DNA of 64,000 bases. Origin: Aurelia coerulea (lineage: Eukaryota; Cnidaria; Scyphozoa; Semaeostomeae; Ulmaridae). Location of the stretch: the NCBI GenBank assembly GCA_039566865.1, contig CM076955.1, positions 2,606,501 through 2,670,500 on the forward strand. The letters run 5' to 3'. Made by a program: the position numbers and the translations under genes. Positions 20,533 to 32,242 of the stretch are shown one piece after another. Positions within the stretch are counted from its first letter, which is position 1, and every line of letters begins with the position of its first letter. The notes beneath the pieces are model-generated. The model saw only the letters and a list, made by a program, of their open reading frames with translations. It made no database searches and was not told the origin of the DNA.

Positions 20533-22339
20533 TTGAAGCCCACAATGCCCAGGGGGGCACATTGTATATTTTGGGTACTGGGGGACGTGCCATCGAGAAG
20601 GTTATCGATGTTCACGATGTCAGTATAAGGAACGGTGTGGATTTTAGTACAGAAGAACAAATAGATTGTCCATGTTTTGAAAAATGTGTACAAGGTTCTG
20701 GTATACCGGGTGTCTCAAAAAATGTAAGCGGATTTGGTCGACTCCAGCGCTGTGGATTTAGCTTCAATCATTGTCTAATCACTCTAAGAATGTTCCTCGT
20801 TAGTTAACTTGAACATGGATAACTCGTTTGTTGATATTGGTACTTTGAGAGCAGACATGTTAATCTTGAAAGCTAAAATTTGCCTCCTCCTGCAAAGCAT
20901 AGCCTTAGCCTTTGGCCCAAGCAAATTCTTGAGGCACAGCTTACAAATTAACGATAGCCTTGAAAAAATGTGAAACTATTAGATCTTATATTTTCTATTT
21001 TCCATAAGTCACCCCCCTCCCAGTCACCTATTGGGAAGTTTCTTAATTTTTCATCAATTTCTGTTCTTAATTTCGATGTGCTTCAGGAATTTGCTGAGGC
21101 CAACAGGCCAAAGCTCTGGTTTCCAAGTGGATGCAGATTTGAGCTTTCAAGATTGATATTTCTATGATTTTGAGAGTGATTAACCATTGATTGTAGCTAA
21201 ATTCACATCGCTGGAGTCAACCAAATCTGCATACATTTTTTGGACACTCTGTATACTGTTAAAAAGTTGGTATCAGGTTTTGTTTTGTTTTGTTTTTAAG
21301 GTTATGTGGCACACCCCCAGCCAAAATCTGTTCAAGGGCTGGTACTCGTATTTTGCTGTCAAATAAGATAAAAGAATCTATTTATGATCGTTACAAATAA
21401 TAGTATAAATTTTATATCCCAGTTCGCGGTACATATATTTTGCATTGCCTATGGTTGCAGTTCTTGCCCTTCCAACGTCTTTGTTATTATCAGTTTAATG
21501 TTTGGAGCTCTCATAAAAAAGCAAGCAAACTTTCACACAATATTTTCAGTTGTTTTGCTATCAAATAGCACACAAATTTGATGAAAGTAGAGTGAATATT
21601 TTTGCTGCTAATGTTTGCAGCTGGTCCTACAAAATGGTGGATAACTCGAAAATGAAACAAGGTATCAAAGAATTTTAAACAGGAGTTCTTAACGGTCAAC
21701 AGTGATATTTATTTGCAACGATGACAATTTTCGCTTCAGGCCACCTTTCAAGGGAATCGACATAGTTAAAAGCTGGCCCGGACCAAGTTAAAAATATAAT
21801 CTATTGTATTCAACAACTTTGACGCCTGCCGTTTCATTGTGTGGCAAAGGAAACAATGGGTTTGTGGGCGTTTCTTCAGCCTATTTATAGCAGCTTGTCG
21901 ATATAGCTATGTCTATTCCCTTTAAATTGCAGATAAAATGCACTTTCGGTAGAATTCGACTTAAACACTAAAGCAGTTCAAACGATCCTTGGGCTATTGA
22001 ATAGTCAAAAGCAGATTCAATTTATTGAAAATTTATTTAAAATCACATCAGCTATCAAAACTATAAACAATATAACAAGCGCATACAAAACTATGATCGC
22101 AAACTCACAAGGGGAAATGAGGGACCTTGTAAGACATGGGCTCAAACTAGGAAAGCACTCATTTAAGAGAGTGGGCTTATAGACGAAATCAGCTAAGGTT
22201 TCTTTACTCCCACTTCAAGTCATGTGATCAATCCTTTGCTAGAACATCTCTTGGTTTCTCTTGCGTATTTCGTGCCATGCAAAGTTGTGCCATGAGTGCA
22301 AAAAGTAACATAACACTTTTGTATACATGTTAGAAATTT
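20533..22339. other. 3' flank of the receptor gene, no gene recognised
   Basis: Probable 3' UTR then intergenic DNA. No AATAAA was seen immediately after the stop. GGGGACGTGCCATCGAGAAG at about 20581 is an isolated terminus-like fragment of the G-tract element family. Short open frames have no recognisable features. Confidence 0.4.
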
Positions 22340-22628
22340 ACAGAAATTAATGACAGAAATCTACAAGTCAATCAATCATCTTAATCCATCGCTTGTATGG
22401 GAATTTCATGAAAAGAAACATGTAACTTACAATCTAAGGATACAAAATCTATGCAAACTGCCACAAACGAAGACACAGGGTTTTGGGCAAGACTCACTGT
22501 CCTTCAGAGGGAGTTTCGTCTGGAACACCCTCGATGACAGTGTCAAAAGTGAGCCATCACTTTCGGTTTTCAAAAACAGAATCAAGCACTGGGCTGAAGA
22601 CAAATGCACCTGCAAAATATGCCGCTAA
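22340..22628 (+). pseudogene. LINE reverse transcriptase C-terminal fragment
   Basis: The open stretch has the C-terminal signature of LINE polymerases: paired basic/aromatic blocks ending QDSLSFRGSFVWNTLDDSVK and a final FKNRIKHW...CTCKICR. It lacks all catalytic motifs. A (TA)n run follows at 22643-22664, as at many LINE ends. Confidence 0.6.
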
Positions 22629-22690
22629 TTTTGTATAAAGTATATATATATATATATATATGTAGTCAAGAAAAACACATTCTAGTAAAC

Positions 22691-22713
22691 GTTTCGGCGC
22701 AAGCCTTCATCAG
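22691..22713 (-). ncRNA. Hammerhead-ribozyme-like motif
   Basis: On the minus strand: CTGATGA, A, GGC-TTGC-GCC, GAAAC. The core is intact but has one extra base before helix II and a short stem. Helices I and III unresolved. Confidence 0.4.
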
Positions 22714-23191
22714 TAATAGCCTTCCAAATTAGATGGAGCATACATATAAATCTTGAAATAACAATACAATATAAAAACAATAGCCTGAGCGGGATCCTGA
22801 TTATTACAATAAGTCATAAAAGGTGCAAATAGGGGTGTAGCCAAAGGCGGCAATGGGAAGATCAAAGAAAGCGCAGAGTAAAGAGCTGCTAAAGTCGGCG
22901 GCGGTGTCCGTCTCGCGGAAGCTAGAAAGAAAAAAACGTGTGAACTAACAAAACAAGCAATAGAAAGATCCAAGAGCGGATTGGCAGAAAAGAGATCCCT
23001 AAAAACACAGCGTGTGTCCCTAATGAAAAGCTGAGCGCAAAAATCAAAACAACCAAACAACCAAAGTGTAAACAAAACTCAAATCTATGTATCAACCTGC
23101 CTAGTGTTTAATCCCTTAGGGGCAAAGCAATCCAGCCGATATTGCCAGAAGCTTTCCCGCATCCTATTTCCCCCCGTTAGCCTACAGTGAC

Positions 23192-23219
23192 CTGAAGAGT
23201 CCGCTTGAACGGACGAAAC
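23192..23219 (+). ncRNA. Hammerhead ribozyme core, canonical form
   Basis: CTGAAGA, then GTCCG-CTTGAA-CGGAC (five pairs closing with G-C), then GAAAC. This matches CUGANGA-helix II-GAAA exactly. No clear partner for the upstream strand CAGTGAC was found in the next 80 nt, so a full self-cleaving fold is not shown. Confidence 0.5.
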
Positions 23220-23643
23220 TAGTTGCGAGAATTTATAAATAGAATTATTAATATTTAGTGAGTCTCAAGTGGCTTGTTGATATTTTGTGTTTCGACCTAT
23301 ATCTTACGGTACCTGGACACTTTTCGTTTCGACCTATTTTGTTTGTAAATAGTTGGTTTGAATTGGTATGTTTTTTTCCATTACTATTGTTAATACCAAC
23401 TTTAAATATGGATATAAGAATAAGAATAAGAACTTAAAACTTCCCCCAAGGATATGGTCACATGACTTGAAATGAGTAAAAAAACCATAGCCCATTAGGT
23501 CTATTGAAGAGAAGGGCATTAAAAGTGTGGGGGCTAAATATAACTTTTACGTTGCATAAGCTTTGCAACAACAACAACAATAACAATCAGCTAAAAATGT
23601 ACTTGATACCTGAAGAAGGTCATTGTCCGTCGCTTGAAGTATC

Positions 23644-26600
23644 TTAAGCAGGCACATTGTACATGTCTCGTCTTACTCCATAATCCCTTTCTTCTGCTCG
23701 TTGCTCCATATCTGGCATGTACTCATCGCTCGAGGCGTCTTCGTCCGGCCCGCTGTATACCTCTTGTGTGGCATCAGAATTTGGTTGCTCTTCCTGATGA
23801 GGCATCGGCTGGTCGTTATTTGCATTGTCAGCAGCTGTAGCGTCTTGGTTTTCATCGGAGTCCTCTTCCTCCGTCGCTTCTCCTTGAATTTGTTGGTCGT
23901 TAGTAGTTTCGTCAGCAGGTATGGCGTCTTGGTTTTCGTCGGATTCCTCTTTCTGTTCTGCTTGCATTCGTTGGTCGCTGTTGGTTTCGTCAGTAGGTGT
24001 GGCGTCTTGGTTTTCGTCGGATTCCTCTTTCTGTTCTGCTTGCATTCGTTGGTCGCTGTTGGTTTCGTCAGCAGGTGTGGCCTTCACATCTTGGTTTGTA
24101 TCAGTGTCTGTTGGCTCTTGCAGCGGTTGGTCTTCCCTGGCCTCGTCAACATTTCCGTTGCTCTCCACGTGATTGATATCAGACTTGGTTTCAAAATTGT
24201 TTTCTTGGATTTGTTGCTCTTTACTTGGCCTGAACCTTCGCTTAGCAGCCTCGTCACCTGCTACGTATCTGTCAGTGGTCTGTGTATGATATCTTTTACC
24301 TCTCTTGGTTCGCGACCACTCATGGTTTGTTTTCGTCACAATTGTCTTTCCGTGGCTGTTTCGTTTGTATTTATAATTAGTATTGCTGCCAGATTTGCGG
24401 AAGCCTTTTGGACCCTTGGGTGCAACTGTCACCCGGGTGATCCTTCTTGTAACTGTTTTGCCATTTTTCCGTCCAATTGTATAAACATTTGTTTTCCAAA
24501 CACCTTGTCCATTGCGGTAACCTACAATTTTACTTCTCTTTCTGACGCCAAGGGTTTGAATGCTGCTGCGTCGGCGATAGCTGTTCCGTCGGCGAGAGCC
24601 AAGGGACGGCACGCGTCGGCCACCGAGGCCTACGTGGCGGCGACGAGAGAGAAAGTTCCCAGGACGACGTCGGCGATATCCACCAGAGCCACGTCGGCGA
24701 TATCCACGACTACCATAGCCGCGTCGGCGATATCCACGACTACCATAGCCGCGTCGGCGATATCCACGGCTACCATAGCCGCGTCGGCGATATCCACGGC
24801 TACCATAGCCGCGTCGGCGATATCCATATGTATTTTTAACTCTAACTTGAACGGAAACCCTGTTACCCCTTCTGCGGGCATATGTCCTCACACGGCGATA
24901 TGTCCTCACACGGCGATATGTCCTCGCACGGCGATATGGGCGATATGTCCTCGGACGGCGATATGGGCGATATGTCCTCGCACGGCGATATGAGCGATAT
25001 GTCCTCGGACGGCGATATCCATATGATCTCCTGTATCCTCTACGGGGGTCAGCAGCTGAATCTTGTTGTCCCATTTGCTGCTGCTGATCTGATGTTAGCT
25101 GGTCTTGAAAGGCTTCCTCATGAGGCTCATTTTCATCAGGGTCGATATCAGAACGCTCAGCTTCAACTTGATCTTGCATGGCTTCATCCCTCGCAGCGGT
25201 CTCTCTCGTATCTCTCTCCCTCACAGCTTTTTCCTTCGCAGCTCTACCCTTCGCAGCTTGATCACCAAGCATAACGTAAGTAGTGCGTCTTCTGCAAGCA
25301 AAAAAATTTACTAATTGCAACGAAACAATTCGTTAGTAAGCTGAAGGGTTTTTGTGTGTAAATAATTTAAAATGAAAAAAATGAAAATTCAAAAGGAAAC
25401 TGAAGGAATTCCTACACAATTAGCATCCTTCCCGAAGCACGATCCCTAGGAAGATCAGCAAATTTGTAAAAATTTATTTGTAAACATAGGCGTATGAGAC
25501 AGGGGGTGGGGGGCTGCATCCCCCCAACATCGGAAAATTTTGCCAAAATCAGCCATAATCGGGCAGAAATCCGCCTTAAGTCGGGCAAAGTTTTCTTAAA
25601 CAATAGATTTTTTATCGGGCAGCCCCTCCCCCAAATTTTATCTCCCCCTACGCCGATGTTTGTAAATAGATGTTTATTTTATATAGTAATAGTTCTTTTT
25701 AGCTGATAGGGTATTTGTGTTTAAATATGATAAAATGAAATGAAAAAATTAACAATTCCTGTAAATTCCTGCATACAAGAAACCCAGAATTTTGAATCTG
25801 GCTATTTTCTTTCTAATATTACTTCATGTGTTTTGATATCACATTTTAAAGATTGGCAAACAACCTTGATCTTGTAATAAATCCTGTTTCATAATTTTAA
25901 CCTTTTATGAGAAATTACAAAAAACATTAGCAGGCTGCGTAGTTTTCTTCAGAGTCTGTTTTCTTTAAGCCGGTTTTCCACCAGGCGAATTTTTTCATGC
26001 GAAGCGAATTTTTTCGTGTGCAAGCATCCGCACTTTGATTTCAACAGAGTCAATAGAACAATTGACTCTGATTTCAACAGGCGCCACATTTTCGCTGGCT
26101 CCAATTCTCTGCAAAAAAGTGAGTTCGAACAGTTTCTAATTTTCAGCTGCGACGAAAAAATATTTCTTTGCATCACTTTTCATTTTGAAAAAAAATATGA
26201 AAATCCCGTGTGATATCACCTTTCAAAAAACTGCAAAAATCATCGTTTTGTTTACATTTTGACGACGGAGCCCCTTTAACTTCGGAGGAGTATTAAATAA
26301 TTGAGACATGTAGTAAGTCTAAGCTAAATCAAAATCTGACTCCTTACCTGACGTACTTAACCACATATGTTGTTACCGACCTCCGCCTCCTCCGCCTCCG
26401 CCTTCGCCTTCGCCTCCGCCTTCTTGTTATGAGGACAAGCACGTGGTGGGGATCAGAACTTGTGGTACCTCTCTCTTCCTTTTCTTCCAAATCTGAAAGA
26501 AGATGAATGGACATGGTTAGATACTGTATTGTGTTTGTTAACTTTGACACGTACCATCTCATTGTGTAGCTGCTCTATAAAATGCAATATTTTTCCCCAG

Positions 26601-27788
26601 AGACAGTAACAATGGAAACTTTTTATTCCCTACAAAACTACTCTACATGATGACATAATGACACCCATCAATCTCCATTTAGGCATGATGGGGAGATTTA
26701 CTACCCTGGGTACCAGACTCTCTAACATGTTAGAGAGTCTGGTACCCAGGGTAGAGATTTACCACTAGTCTTCGCCTTCTTCTTGTGAAATTACATATTC
26801 AAATAAGCAATTTGAGCGAAGTGACGTCATATCGTGCAAACGAAAATGAGGCTCTGCAATTATTTATCGACTCTTGATCGCTGCTAGCCTCTTTATCGTG
26901 TACTCATGCATTGAAAATGGCACGAGAACACGATAAAGAGGCTTGCAACGATAAAGAGGCGAAAAATAAGCACACAGCCTCGTTTTCCTTTACGTGATAT
27001 GACGTCATTTCGCTCAAATTGCTTTTTTGAATACGTAATTTCACAAGGAGAAGGCGATAAATAGAAGGAAAAAAGTATCATGCATAATTCATAGCAGTAT
27101 TATATTGTATTTTATTATCAATCATACCCACCCCGGACTTGTCCTTTAAGGAACCATTTTTTTGTAATCATGCTTTTAGAGCTAACTTGTAAATCTCCCC
27201 ATCATGCCTAAATTGAGATTGATGGGTGTCATCATGTAGAGTAGATTTGTAGGGAATAAAAAGTTTCCATTATTACTGTCTCTGGGGAAAAATATTGCAT
27301 TTTATAGAGCAGCTACACAATGAGATGGTATGTGTCCTTTAAAATATGTTTAAAAGTATACAGCTAATGCGTCCGAAATATAACATTTGTCCATATATAG
27401 ATAAAAAAGAATTTAAAACGTTTTAAAAGTTCTGGACTCGTCCACTCACTGTCTCTCTTACAAAATATGTAGTACGTACAACGTATAAAGACAGTTATTA
27501 TTTTCCTTTCTAGGTAAAGTTGCTCTTGCTTACTAGTTGATAGATTTTGCAACATATTCATAAATCCTTTATGTCCGTTGTTCCCGATTGTTCCTATTGC
27601 TCCCATCGATAAATTTATGTATTCTACACGCAAGTATGAGGATGAAAGGTCCTTGAAGAGATTTTCTTAGCGTGTCTCTTTATAAGCTTCGTTTTTTCCA
27701 ATGTTCGTTTCGAATCCAACAGACAGTTCGAGAACATACAATATACCCTTATTGATAACACGGAGATCTGGACGCTGATATTCATGAT

Positions 27789-27844
<56 letters not shown>

Positions 27845-30800
27845 TAATAATAATAATAATATTCATCAGTCATCTAAGGGCATCCCTTATCAATGAAGAT
27901 GTTAAAATTTGCGTTTTTCTATTTCTAAGCGTCTCTCAGCCCGGTAAATAGCTCAGGGAAGTATGCTGACTTTACTGACTGGTGTTCTAATATGGGGAAA
28001 TTCCAGCCCTTCACAAACTTCATTGATAAGGGATGCCCTTTTAGATCCACATCACATCTGCACGGTAACCAAAGAAGACTTAAGATACTGTTAAGAAAAT
28101 TACTTCTCTCGGGTTCCTCATTTTCCAAATCTTCAGCATTTCGTGTCTCTTCGTCGTTCTCCGCCTTCTGCGACGATATTTCTGAGCCAGGTCTTTGTGG
28201 TCTTGGTGGCCTTGCGTCTTTTTTCACTGTTTTTGCTTCAGTTTGTTTGGATATATCCTTCACGGCTGCGCCTAGAAATAAACATTAAAAGATCTCTGAG
28301 TAAAGTTATGACTTGCAAAATTAAAGGTTCTCATACGAATGCATTTACTGCATTTACGACATTCTAAATTTCCATTTTATGTTTCTAAAACCAAATAGAT
28401 GTATTAGTTGATCGTTATCCACGGACTGGAAATCCGCCTTTACACCTTGCAAAGGTATTAAAAGTGTAGTTCATGAGGAGAATACCTTGGGGGGGGGGGG
28501 ACTTCATTGTGAACGTGGTTCGACCTGCATCTGGACTTTGAGAAAAGGACCCATTTGTATGACAGAATTTTCAAGAATTCCAAACCCATTTGTATGAATA
28601 TCAGGAAATTTCTGACCCATGAATTTTTAGGCAAAATACAAAGGAAAATTCCAGTTGTTTGGTGCAGATTATCATTATGGGACCCATTGTTAAGAAAATT
28701 CTGAAAAAAGCTACCCATCTGCTAGAATTATGGTTAAAAACAGACCCATATATGGGGAATTTCTGATGAAAAAACCCACCCATATGAGCGGCACATCCAG
28801 TATCATTTAACGATGAAAATTCTCCCCGGGAGAATACTCAAAAGTTTCAGAAAATGGACGTCTCTTTGAAAAAGAGAGTTTAACCAAAGATGCTTTTGGT
28901 TTAACCCACTGCAAAATTTCAAAATATTTTTCAGAGTAGACAATCATGCACTTTGGTTACTATGCTGCACTTTCCGATCATGCACTTTCCATCCTTGTGC
29001 TTTCCAATCGTGCACTTTGTAAACGTGCACTTTTCAATCGTGCACTTTGTAATCGTGCACTCTCTATTCGTTCATTTTGTAACCATGCACTTTTCATCAG
29101 TGCACTTTTCATTCATGCACTTATAAAGATATTCGTGCACTTGAAAAGACATTCATGTACTTTGTAATCGTGCACTGTCTAATCTTACAGTACTTAGTAA
29201 TCTTACTCCATGTGCAATATTCTGAAATCACTCAACCCCTAAGTGAAACATAGCGCGCTTGTAGAATTGACGTTTGCTTTAAGCGCGCTTGCTAATTGTC
29301 ATCAATCTGCCGGTTGGAGGAAGTTTGCACAAGGCAAAAGTTGGAAAGGATGGCGGATTTGGGTGATCAAGCTACACTGAATCAAATAGGTAAACATTTA
29401 TCACTTCACTGGCATATATTCAAAATTTAAATATCTCCTTCGCATGCCTCTAGGTGTCACCTAACGAGCCAAAACACTGAAATTGGCTTCGCAAAGCTCG
29501 CCATGAAAATCTTTCATTTTGTTTAGGCTTGTCATTGTCACTATCTGCTCAACAAATGTTCCATACGTATTGAGAACAATAATTGACAATCCCTTCTGGG
29601 GAATACACGTATCTTCTTTATATGAAATTTGGGTCAGTACTGAAAGTTTCTTAGAATTATAAGATTTTGAGTAATTAGAGTTTCTTACGAGTTTCTTATG
29701 AGTTTCTTAGAGGTTCCATAACAATCTTCATGTTCACTACCTGTGCCCTAGTGAACTTTTCAAACAAGGCTTTTTTAATGCCTTGTTTTAAGGCCTTCCC
29801 AATGTTTAGACATTATTCAAGTACCTTTCGAGTAATATCATGTGACTATGAGTAATATCATATAGGAGACAAGTGAAAGTAAAGCAAAAATATGTCAAAG
29901 ATTTCCTTTATCAAAATAAATAGTTTCTTAACTTAAATTTTCCCAGTACTGGATATTCTTAATTTTTTGGCGATCTGAGAGTTGAGTTTCTTATACGTGT
30001 ATATCGATTAACCACCAATCGCGCTTCGCCTGAACTTCCATTTAAAGTAGACATATTTTTTTATAAGAAACTGCCCATAAGAAACTCAACTCTCAGATCG
30101 CCAAAAAATCAAGAAATTCCAGTGCTGGAAAAATATAAGTTAAGAAACTATTCATTTTGATAAAGGAAATCCTTGACAAATTTTTACTTCATTTTCGCAT
30201 GTTTCTTGTATCATATTACTCAGAAGGCACTTGAGGCCTTGAGCAATGTCTAAACATTAGAAATGCTTAAAAACCATATTTTGAAATGTTTTCAGAGTGG
30301 AATAGGTAGTGCACAGGGGGGGGGGGGGGGGGAGGTTCTTGGTCAAATTTTGGGCAGGGGTCTGCCGCGAGCATATTCAAAATGGTACCGTAGGCTAGAC
30401 TAATTTTTATGAAAATGGTACCCTTGGCTAGACCATCTTGACCTTTCTCTGGACCAATTTTTACGAAAATGGTACCCTTGCCTAGACCAATTTTGACCAT
30501 TTCCTGGAGCAATTTGTCAAATTTGCACCAAATATGATAGCATGACCGTTCGCTAGACCAATATTGTCAAAAATGATACCCTAGGCTAGTCCGTTGCTAG
30601 GCCAAAATTTCAAAAAAGAATACCCTTGGCTAGACTAGAAGTCCGAAGAAGTATACCCTTGCTCGCGGCACATCCCCAGGTACCTTTACTATTGAAGAAC
30701 CCCCCCCCCCCCGCGAGGTAGTGAACATGAAGTGAACATGGAGATAGTTATGGAAACCTCTGAGAAACTCGTAAGAAACTCTAATTACTCAAAATCTTAT

Positions 30801-31547
30801 AATTCTAAGAAACTTTCAGTACTGACCCAAATTTCATATAAAGAAGATACGTGTATTCCCCAGAAGGGATTGTCAATTATTGTTCTCAATACGTATGGAA
30901 CATTTGTTGAGCAGATAGTGACAATGACAAGCCTAAACAAAATGAAAGATTTTCATGGCGAGCTTTGCGAAGCCAATTTCAGTGTTTTGGCTCGTTAGGT
31001 GACACCTAGAGGCATGCGAAGGAGATATTTAAATTTTGAATATATGCCAGTGAAGTGATAAATGTTTACCTATTTGATTCAGTGTAGCTTGATCACCCAA
31101 ATCCGCCATCCTTTCCAACTTTGGCCTTGTGCAAACTTCCTCCAACCGGCAGATTGATGACAATTAGCAAGCGCGCTTAAAGCAAACGTCAATTCTACAA
31201 GCGCGCTATGTTTCACTTAGGGGTTGAGTGATTTCAGAATATTGCACATGGAGTAAGATTACTAAGTACTGTAAGATTAGACAGTGCACGATTACAAAGT
31301 ACATGAATGTCTTTTCAAGTGCACGAATATCTTTATAAGTGCATGAATGAAAAGTGCAATGATGAAAAGTGCATGGTTACAAAATGAACGAATAGAGAGT
31401 GCACGATTACAAAGTGCACGATTGAAAAGTGCACGTAACAGAGAAAAAGAAACTAAGATCGTTTATTAATTAGGTACATCTTATATTCTTACCGTGAATT
31501 GATGCAATCAAACCAAGGATCAACACAAACAGGAACGTCGCCTTCAT
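23644..31547 (-). CDS. Secreted Arg/Tyr-rich and acidic repeat protein
   Basis: Unrecognised gene. Exons on the minus strand: 31547-31493 (ATG, signal peptide MKATFLFVLILGLIASIH, donor CACG|GTAAG); 28271 to an unresolved donor near 28100; 26492-26348; 25291-23644 (stop TAA). Joins 1-2 (phase 1) and 3-4 (phase 2, AG+A gives Arg) are in frame. Exon 2 is charged and Pro-rich, then acidic. Exon 3 encodes about 15 consecutive Arg. Exon 4 (549 codons) holds a charged helix-like segment, Arg/Tyr repeats (RTYRPYRR, then GYRRRGYGSR four times), a basic non-repetitive domain of about 120 residues, and 26-residue acidic repeats (SDQRMQAEQKEESDENQDA). No Cys in exons 3-4. It looks like a blocky polyampholyte of an extracellular matrix, cuticle, mucus or mineral; this is inference. 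Confidence 0.7.
23700..24110 (-). repeat. Coding 78-bp tandem repeat (acidic domain)
   Basis: Roughly four units of 26 codons. The middle two are almost identical (GGTGTGGCCTTCACATC variant versus GGTGTGGCGTCTTGG) and the outer units have diverged. Confidence 0.75.
24680..25025 (-). repeat. Coding tandem repeats (30 bp and 18 bp units)
   Basis: At 24690-24830 a 30-bp unit (CGTCGGCGATATCCACG...) encodes GYRRRGYGSR. At 24885-25020 an 18-bp-type unit (CACGGCGATATGTCCTCA) encodes Arg/Tyr repeats. High identity between copies implies recent expansion or gene conversion. Confidence 0.8.
25400..25745 (+). mobile_element. LINE 3' tail interrupted by a 174-bp element
   Basis: Blocks TTAGCATCCTTCCCGAAGCA and TAATAGTTCTTTTTAGCTGA also occur uninterrupted at 40155-40300, showing that the 25485-25658 element inserted into this copy. 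Confidence 0.6.
25485..25658. mobile_element. hAT-like MITE, CATAGGCGTA family, copy 1
   Basis: 174 bp, starts CATAGGCGTATG and ends CTACGCCGATG, flanked by TTTGTAAA at 25477-25484 and 25659-25666. G- and C-tracts lie inside. The eight-base duplication and CA...TG ends fit hAT. Confidence 0.75.
26195..26281. mobile_element. MITE, AAAGGGGCTCCGTCGTC family, fragment
   Basis: GTGTGATATCACCTTTCAAA followed by TTTTGACGACGGAGCCCCTT is the right end of the family seen complete at 42601-42921. Confidence 0.55.
26545..27335. repeat. Nested palindromic element in intron
   Basis: Outer arms: GTACCATCTCATTGTGTAGC at about 26552 and its complement at about 27305-27325, pairing for about 150 bp. Inside, a perfect palindrome at 26706-26752 (GGGTACCAGACTCTCTAACA) sits beside a second foldback at 26768-27063 (CAAATTGCTT, TATGACGTCA), which encloses a third at about 26890-26945. 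Confidence 0.75.
27793..27860 (+). repeat. (AAT)n microsatellite
   Basis: Runs of TAATAA for about 68 bp with one TGA interruption. Confidence 0.9.
27878..28043. repeat. Inverted-repeat insertion downstream of exon 2
   Basis: AAGGGCATCCCTTATCAATG at 27878 and its complement at about 28018-28043. The open frame of exon 2 runs into this repeat before its stop, suggesting the true splice donor lies upstream of 28043. Confidence 0.55.
28486..28829. mobile_element. G-tract satellite-core element (hAT-like), copy b
   Basis: Flanked by GAGAATAC at 28478-28485 and 28830-28837. Left end CTTGGGGGGGGGGG, right end TCTCCCCGG. The core is degenerate tandem repeats with GACCCATTTGTATGA and AAATTTCTGACCCAT. 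Confidence 0.75.
28942..31442. repeat. 2.5-kb foldback element
   Basis: Arms of about 1 kb. GTGCACTTTGTAATCGTGCA arrays form both outer ends (28944-29190 and 31270-31440). Inner parts pair through AAGCGCGCTTGCTAATTGTC and GTTTCTTAGAATTATAAG. A smaller inverted pair (GGCGATCTGAGAGTTGAGTT) marks the centre near 29970-30100. It fills most of intron 1 of the Arg/Tyr-rich gene, ending about 50 bp from exon 1. Confidence 0.8.
30312..30715. mobile_element. G-tract satellite-core element, copy c
   Basis: Inserted in the right arm of the 2.5-kb foldback. Target duplication AGGTAGTG at 30304-30311 and 30716-30723. Left CACAGGGGG..., right ...CCCCCGCG. Core repeats ATGGTACCCTTGGCTAGACC. Confidence 0.8.
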
Positions 31548-31618
31548 CTTTGGACATAAGATGCCTCTCCGACTTTCCAGCTAGCAGGCAACTGGCTTGT
31601 CCTCCTGGAGAGGGGGCA

Positions 31619-31626
31619 TATTTATA
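31619..31626 (-). promoter_or_regulatory. TATA box of the Arg/Tyr-rich gene
   Basis: TATAAATA on the minus strand, 72 bp upstream of the ATG at 31547. With the usual 25-30 bp spacing this leaves a 5' UTR of about 45 nt. Confidence 0.6.
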
Positions 31627-32242
31627 CCCGTTGCCCCAATCCTGACCATGGTTGGATTTGCACCTCATATGATTCACCGCCAGAAAAGTTATTAAGTTTA
31701 TTTTACCCCGTCAGATGAAGTTCGTTTGTTTACTTGTTCCAATTTTTTAATCTCTTGGAACAAATATTCTGTCAACATTTCTGCAGGACAAGAAGGCATT
31801 TATCTATTCATTAGAAACAACAGGGGACTGGGTTTAGAGATCGTTGGGGGACAATTTCATAATAAAAAACAACGACAACAACAACAACCCTTTCATTTGT
31901 CCTTATCTGGTTTTCGTAACCTTCCTTCGGTTATCCAAGTTTTAGTTTTTGGATTAAGAAAAGGGATCAATAATGTTTGATTTATTTGTTTGTTTGTGCT
32001 CGGTGGATTACTGGTGATTAAAAACAAGAAATATTTTGCAAAGTTTGCCAAGTAACAAGCAACAATCGATCGATTGATCAAGGCAAAGTAATTCAATTGG
32101 AACGGCGTTAGTGCCTTCACCATGTTCAATTTTAAACGCCTCTTACTCGGGGGCTGTTTGTATCAGGCGGGCTAGCTCGCCTAAGCTAGGTGACCCAAAG
32201 TTTATTCTCCTTCTATAGTGCAGCCAAATACTGTAGGGAAGG

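Noticed and set aside
23701..24993. Long plus-strand open frame (430 codons) opposite the Arg/Tyr-rich exon
   Set aside because: It is antisense to tandem repeats, lacks splice or signal features, and its composition follows from the repeat on the other strand.
24690..25020. CRISPR-like spaced repeats
   Set aside because: Units are contiguous 30- and 18-bp coding tandem repeats without spacers, in a eukaryotic gene.
28946..29167. Open frame rich in NRALCKRAL-type repeats
   Set aside because: Translation of the GTGCAC array at the end of the 2.5-kb foldback.
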